Positions 19,852-24,876 of a stretch of DNA of 24,876 nt are shown here, in pieces. Both the position numbers and the translations under genes were made by a program. Each line of letters starts with the position of its first letter. Position 1 is the first letter of the stretch. Below the pieces are notes generated by a model. It searched no databases and was not told the origin of the DNA. It saw only the letters and a program-made list of their open reading frames with translations. The stretch covers positions 1 through 24,876 of the forward strand of contig JADGJT010000341.1 of NCBI GenBank assembly GCA_027604005.1. Direction: 5' to 3'. Origin of the DNA: Dinochytrium kinnereticum. Taxonomy: Eukaryota; Chytridiomycota; Chytridiomycetes; Chytridiales; Chytridiaceae.

Positions 19852-22800
19852 ATGAAAAGGGAGATTGATGAGGTGGATGACGGCGGGGATGTGGACGAGA
19901 CGACTGCGATCGCTTGTGAATGTCCTGCAGGGAATGAAGCCGGTGGAGATGATGAGGATCGCTGGGATGATCGCGATAGTGCTGAAGGTGGCGACAGTGC
20001 ACACAAGAAGACGAGCGTGGAAGGAGTTGAAGATACAGATATCGACAAACAAATAGAAAACTTTGATACAGAGGAGGAAAAGTACTCAACGTTTGAATCT
20101 CTGTCAAAAACATCAGTATTGACCGTCCCTTGTAAGGCCACCAATTCCTCCAACACTCCCTAAACCAAGACCCACCTGCAACACACACACCCCACTGCGA
20201 AGAAGCCAAAGACTAAGAAAATCCTCTCCATCACCATCCCCTCCTCCGGATTTGCAACCTGTTCCACTCCCGATGCATCCGGGGTTCCCCAAGATTTTTG
20301 ATGTTCCAATCCATTCTGATGCTATGGAGGCCTTGCTGAAGAGATTTCCTGAGCTGGGTGCGGTCAAATGGAGGAAGGGTGAGAGACATTTGGTAAGTTT
20401 TTCTCTGTCGATTTTTGTTTTCTTTGCCTGTGCTTGTGAGGTTTGCTATTTTGGCTATTCCCTCTTTGTTTTCAGAATTAGAACGCGACACCCCTCTTAA
20501 ATGCCCGACCTCCTATAAATCACGCACTTTTCAACCTAAACAGGCTAACCACCACTCCAAAAAAAAAAAAAAAAAAAGGCTTTAAACATCCCTCGCACCA
20601 ATGTGCAATACGCGATACTTCGCTCATCGTCCCACGCGGCTGCCAAAAAGACCTGGAAACGTCGGAAACCGATGAGGAGAGAAGCAGAATCCACGGACAT
20701 CATTGTGGCGAATAAATCTTTAGATAATGTTAAGGGTGACGATGAGATTGGAGGAGTGGAATTGGTCCAGGAAGAGGGTAGCGAGAGTGTTGTTTGCTCG
20801 ACGAATCGATTGGACGATCGATTGGTAAGGCGAGGGGTTTCTTTTTTTTTTTTTTTTTCTTCGTGTGTGTGTATTTCGTGTACCTTGTTTTCCGCTGGTG
20901 CTGCACATATCTATTTCGTTTTTTTCCATATCCTGTGCTTTTCTTTTGCGTTTTCGATTCGTACATATCGGTTGAAAGACTTCGTGTGTCGATGCCATTC
21001 GTTACTGCTGTTTCTTTTCCTTTCTATATCTATTCAACCAATTTCTACGTTTACTGTCTCATTTTTTTTTATTTTTTTTATTTTTTTTTTTGTCGCTTTT
21101 GCGACATTAAGATCATGACATCCGATGGTCAACGAATGATCCGGGAAGGGCAGTTTCGGAGAGATTGGCGGGTCATGCATCAAACTTTGTATTGCGGTGG
21201 CATGGGTGAGGTCCTCCCAAACTTCATTTTTATTACATGAAGCTGACGCAAATTCTTTTCCTTTCGTGAAGAGGGGTGTGCTAGAGAGTGTGGAGGGGTT
21301 CATCCGAATTGTAAAGAGGGATGTGATTTTGAAAAGTAGGTAATTTGGACATCTCTTTTTCTATCAGTCTGCGTGATATTTTCGCGTTTTTTTTTTCCGT
21401 TCAGATTGTTATTTGATGGCGTTTTTTTCGATCTATGGAAAATTTGTTATTGAATGAATTAAAGAAAGAAGCCGGATAATATTTATCAGCATAGATGTCG
21501 GGTAGCTGTCGATTTTGACGTTTACGCTAGCAATCTGGTTTGTTTTTCTCACACATTATTTTTTCGGGGGCTTCGTGCTTTTAGTTTTTTTTTTTTTGGA
21601 GGAGATTATATTTTCTTGATCAAAACAGCTTACATATAAGTTCAACACTGGCGCTTTGGTGCGACCTGTTTTCTTACTTTACAAAATAGAACGTTAGGAT
21701 TGTGACTGTTCGTACCATACACCATTCCGACGTAAAGCCTGGAATCGCCCCGATCATCATTCATAAGGCATTTACTGATTGTATGAAAACCATTCTATAA
21801 TCCTATCTTTATGTGACCATGTTTAGCAATGAAGGACGCGATCCTCACGACAAAAGGCCCCTCTCCCTCCAACGCAAACAAGAAGGCCGTTCAATACCGA
21901 TACCAGTTCCGCCGGTCCCTAGTAGACGGATATCTCAAATTCGCACCGAAACCCTTCAAGAGCCTCCCACAAAACACCAGCGCCCGCGCTTTGGAGGGAC
22001 AAGAACGTGAAACCAATGCAGTGGTGACATGGCCGTTCAACCTCCCAACTCGACGCGACCGATCCGCACTTGTCTCGTCTGGAAAGTTGTGGCTTTCTCT
22101 GGCGGCTTTCTGTGAGAGGGAGGATGTGGTGGCCAATCGGTCTGTGATGAGATTTAGTTTGGGGAGGAGTGGGTGTGATCCTGCTCTTGAAGGTGAAACG
22201 GGTGATGGGTTGGGATGTTTGGGCTTGAAAAGACATAGCGCTCCGCCACCACCGTTTGTGGTGCTCATGGATCCAGGCATACGTGATGGAACAAGAGTGT
22301 TACCTCAATGCTTGATGTTCGACTTGCAGTACTCTTCTAGGAGGAATCTATCCATTGGAACGCTTCTCGGAAGGTCGGCGGTCTGCCCTGCTTTAAGGAA
22401 AACTGCTGGGTTGTATATGAATAGCGACAAGAACGCGAAAGATGCACCTCCCGGTAAAGCCTTCGTGGTTGCCATAATCATCTCCACGTCTAAAGAGAAC
22501 GATTGGGAGGCCCACGAAGGGTTTTTAGCCTCTCAGATCGCCTCAGCCGTTCGGTCTGTTTACCTTGGCTTCAAACGTTCACCTGACACCATCATCTTCC
22601 CGCCCCACCCCAAGACATTTTCCGATGCGATGGAGATGGATGCGATTCCAATCAGCTCATTGTCGACGGTGATGCCTGTTGTGACGGTGGATCTCGCTCC
22701 GGGTGTTGGGGCTGCGTTTGAGAGGGCGGGGTTTGGAGTGGTTTTGTGTGGGTTTCATCGATGTGCTTTGGTTTTGAAAAAGTGTAATGAGATGGGGGTT

Positions 22801-24404
22801 CCTTCTGTTGTTAAGGCGAGTCTGCTGCTTGTCAATAAGTGTTTGGAGTTGGCTGATAGGTAAGGTTACATACATGTTGCTTATCTTGGTGGCATGAACT
22901 CTGACTAACTAACTTTATTATCAGTGACGAAGAGCTTACGCATAGGAAGAGATTATTGCCGGGAGTGTTAAATAATTTAAAGCTTTTGAATAGTCAGGTT
23001 CTCATTCTCTCTCTTATCTTTTATTCCTTATCATCTTTACTTTCGTTGCCCTTGTTTCTCTCTCAAAAATTCAATAGATCAACGATTTGGTAGCGATACT
23101 TGATAAGCTTCACCCAAACTCATCCCATCCTCACACCACCACCCCTCCACCCCGCACCGCAACCCAACACTGTGAATGCTACCCAAACTCGGACGGTCAA
23201 AAATGTGCCGCCTTCTCCCCCTTTGCCACCACCAGCCCAGTGGAAGCCTTCCATAAACTAATTGACAAGGATCAAGGGCTCCTGGAGGTGGTTGGGAGCA
23301 TCATTGGCGTCAATCCATTCGGACAGGAGACGAGACAGTCGACACATCGAGGAGGAAAGGGGCGTGGGTTGTTTGGGGGGGCCGTTTTGGGAAGAGTCAT
23401 TGATGTTGAGGTTGGGTTGAGGGGGAGGCCTCGGTGGGTTAAGGAGTGTTTGGCGAAGTTAAAGGTGAGCCAGTGCAGCCAAGGCTTTTATTTACTTGAT
23501 TTTTCTTTTTTGTTTTACTTGCTTATTTGTTTTTCGTTTCCGACGTTTTTTACTTGATTTGATATAGGCGGATAAAGGAAGAGAAGAAGTGAGAGCACCT
23601 CGAGCTTACTTTCCTCATTGCCAGTTCTAACGTCCCGCAGATAAACCCCACACAAGTCCCAAACCGCTATCGCGTCCGCCTAACCCTACCCTACGACGAC
23701 AGCATAGACGCTGGACTCATCATCGGACCTCTCACCAGACATTGCCAACTCGACCAAGAGACATTCTCAGCCCTCCTCCCCATTCTTCTCCGTCTGCGCG
23801 TCTGCGCAGCAGGTGGCGATGGGAACAAGACTGAACCGGGATGGATCAGCTGTGATGTGCGGACCGCCGAGTGTGAATGCCTTTGGGCTGTTTGGAGAGG
23901 TAGGGGTGGGAGGGCTGCCGAGCCATGCAAGCATGTTGTGGCGGTGAGGATGTTGGAGAGTCGTTATTGTGGTGGGAAAGAACGAGAGAGGGGTCATGTC
24001 GATGAGAGGGAAGAAGTAGAGTTTGAGGATATGGTGAGCGATGGTAGTGCTGTGACAGAAGCTCGAGAGCTCTTGCAGAAAGTGAGTTTTTTTGCGGGTA
24101 TTGCTTGCAGTATTCATCCCCTTTGTTGTTGCCTAATGAAATTTCCACTGAAAAAAGATACGCGCTGGCATGCCTATTACCAAACCTAGGAGAAGTGGCA
24201 CTTGTAAAGATGAAGCAGAATACGAGGAAAATCAAAAGTTTCTGGAAGAGTACAGGCGCTTTGGTGACAAGGTTTGAGCTCTCCATCGTTGTTTTTGCTC
24301 TTTAAAAGAGACGACTGACCTGTTATGGATAGATATTCTACCAGGAGATTACGTTGGACAATGAGTTATCTATGGACGGCGAAGCGTATTACTGGAATCA
24401 CTGA
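19852..24404 (+). CDS. MULE transposase-like protein with Cys-rich cluster and SWIM zinc finger (probably domesticated)
   Basis: Exons: 19852-20081, 20170-20392, 20579-20824, 21112-21205, 21272-21335, 21465-21537, 21690-21780, 21827-22859, 22925-22997, 23078-23464, 23568-23588 (21 nt), 23641-24081, 24158-24271, 24333-24404; total 3162 nt, 1053 aa. Order: acidic N-terminus; basic stretch (KKTWKRRK); Cys-rich cluster at about residues 261-297 (C-x5-C-x3-C-x6-C-x3-C-x14-C) with HH at 321-322, resembling zinc-binding N-termini of Mutator-like transposases; a MULE-like core with DLQY (Asp about 506), GKAFVVAIIISTSKE, VTVD (Asp about 629) and LCGFHRC; then SWIM finger C-E-C-x15-C-K-H (923-943) and a charged tail. 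MULE plus SWIM is the layout of Mutator-type transposases and the transcription factors derived from them. Thirteen introns and no visible terminal inverted repeats favour a host gene. The third acidic residue is not located. Exon boundaries at 20081/20170 and 20579 are the weakest. Confidence 0.82.
23872..23934 (+). other. SWIM zinc-finger motif
   Basis: Encodes C-E-C, fifteen residues, then C-K-H, matching the SWIM pattern CxCx(n)CxH. In MULE proteins it lies C-terminal to the transposase core, as here, and is thought to bind DNA or protein. Confidence 0.85.
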
Positions 24405-24773
24405 GCTAAATTAAAACAACTGTCGTAATGAAGAAAATGCGTAACAACGCAAACGCACCTAGAACATACGTGTACATAAAACCAAGTTTCTATTTTTTTT
24501 TTTTAAAAAAAAAAACCAATAATCTCCCCTGTAAAATCCATCACCTGTCAGCATCAAGCCGCAAGCAATCAAGAAGAAAAATAATAATAATATAAATATT
24601 GGGGGAAACAAAAGAAGGTGCAAACAAAAAGAATGGATGGAGCAAAGAGTGGGAACCAGCCGACGGAAAACTAGGTGAAAATAAATTAATGACCTTCCAG
24701 TGGTAGGCGAAACAATATTCATAAAATGGTAAGAACTGCCTAAGCCGACATCTCATATGCATGAAAAGTGAAT
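24405..24773. other. Convergent intergenic region with a T12-A11 palindrome
   Basis: This lies between the MULE/SWIM stop and the stop of the right-edge gene. It contains a near-perfect T12A11 tract (24493-24515) that can pair with itself and gives a T run on either strand, plus AT-rich AATAATAATAT sequence. No gene is supported. Confidence 0.5.
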
Positions 24774-24876
24774 TTAGATAGACTTCTCACACTTGGCACG
24801 ATTAGCAGTTGGATGCAAAATCGCAAGAGTTGGATGATCGGCAGCACGCAGTCCCAGGCGCGCAAAGACCCAGAGC
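24774..24876 (-). CDS. C-terminal fragment of an unidentified protein (cut by window edge)
   Basis: On the minus strand an open frame enters from the window edge and ends with TAA at 24774-24776, giving 33 residues that include ARLGLRAADHPTLAILHP and end AKCEKSI. The composition (Ala/Leu/His/Pro, no low complexity) is coding-like, unlike the neighbouring AT-rich DNA, and a convergent 3' end fits the layout. I do not recognise the family. A short open frame at an edge can arise by chance. Confidence 0.4.
   Translation of the reverse strand, partial: LWVFARLGLRAADHPTLAILHPTANRAKCEKSI

Noticed and set aside
19680..24560. Terminal inverted repeats and target-site duplication around the MULE/SWIM gene
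   Set aside because: I compared the flanks by eye and found no convincing inverted match. A longer search outside the window is needed, so I do not claim an intact mobile element.
1..24876. tRNA, rRNA, CRISPR arrays, riboswitches or bacterial operon signals
   Set aside because: None were seen. The intron-exon organisation shows this is eukaryotic nuclear DNA.

Overview
The window looks like nuclear DNA from an intron-rich eukaryote, most likely an early-diverging zoosporic fungus (a chytrid or relative). This is an inference from gene content: two KEX1-type serine carboxypeptidases, a VAT1-like quinone oxidoreductase, a soluble-adenylyl-cyclase-like protein as long as animal ADCY10, an LRR membrane protein and a MULE/SWIM transposase-like protein. 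Introns are short (about 40-400 nt), GT-AG, often with long T runs on the sense strand. I rebuilt every gene by hand from splice signals, reading-frame continuity and family motifs. All six complete models sum to a multiple of three, which supports them.

Layout: (1) 1-88 (+), the end of a C2H2 zinc-finger gene cut by the window edge. (2) 311-4324 (+), KEX1-like carboxypeptidase A, 15 exons. (3) 4792-6488 (-), VAT1-like quinone oxidoreductase, 8 exons. (4) 7026-13318 (+), ADCY10-like protein, 19 exons, about 1659 aa. (5) 13566-17209 (-), KEX1-like carboxypeptidase B, 13 exons, a paralogue of A in the opposite orientation with most intron positions shared. (6) 17599-19183 (-), LRR single-pass membrane protein, 6 exons. 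(7) 19852-24404 (+), MULE/SWIM zinc-finger protein, 14 exons, about 1053 aa. (8) 24774-24876 (-), the C-terminal end of an unidentified gene.

The genes do not form a functional cluster. What stands out is loss of catalytic residues in otherwise well-kept reading frames. Carboxypeptidase A has Gly where the catalytic Asp should be, while paralogue B keeps it. The cyclase-like protein has substitutions at the first metal Asp of its C1 domain and at the Asn and Arg of its C2 domain, yet keeps intact Walker A and B motifs, so it reads as a pseudo-cyclase STAND-type ATPase. The MULE/SWIM gene is split by 13 introns, has a Cys-rich cluster and shows no visible terminal inverted repeats, which fits a domesticated transposase.

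Non-coding stretches hold simple repeats: a 50-bp and a 35-bp intronic tandem duplication, a roughly 93-bp intronic duplication, a cluster of tetranucleotide repeats in the divergent 19.2-19.85 kb promoter region, and T/A homopolymers. I saw no tRNA, rRNA or CRISPR.
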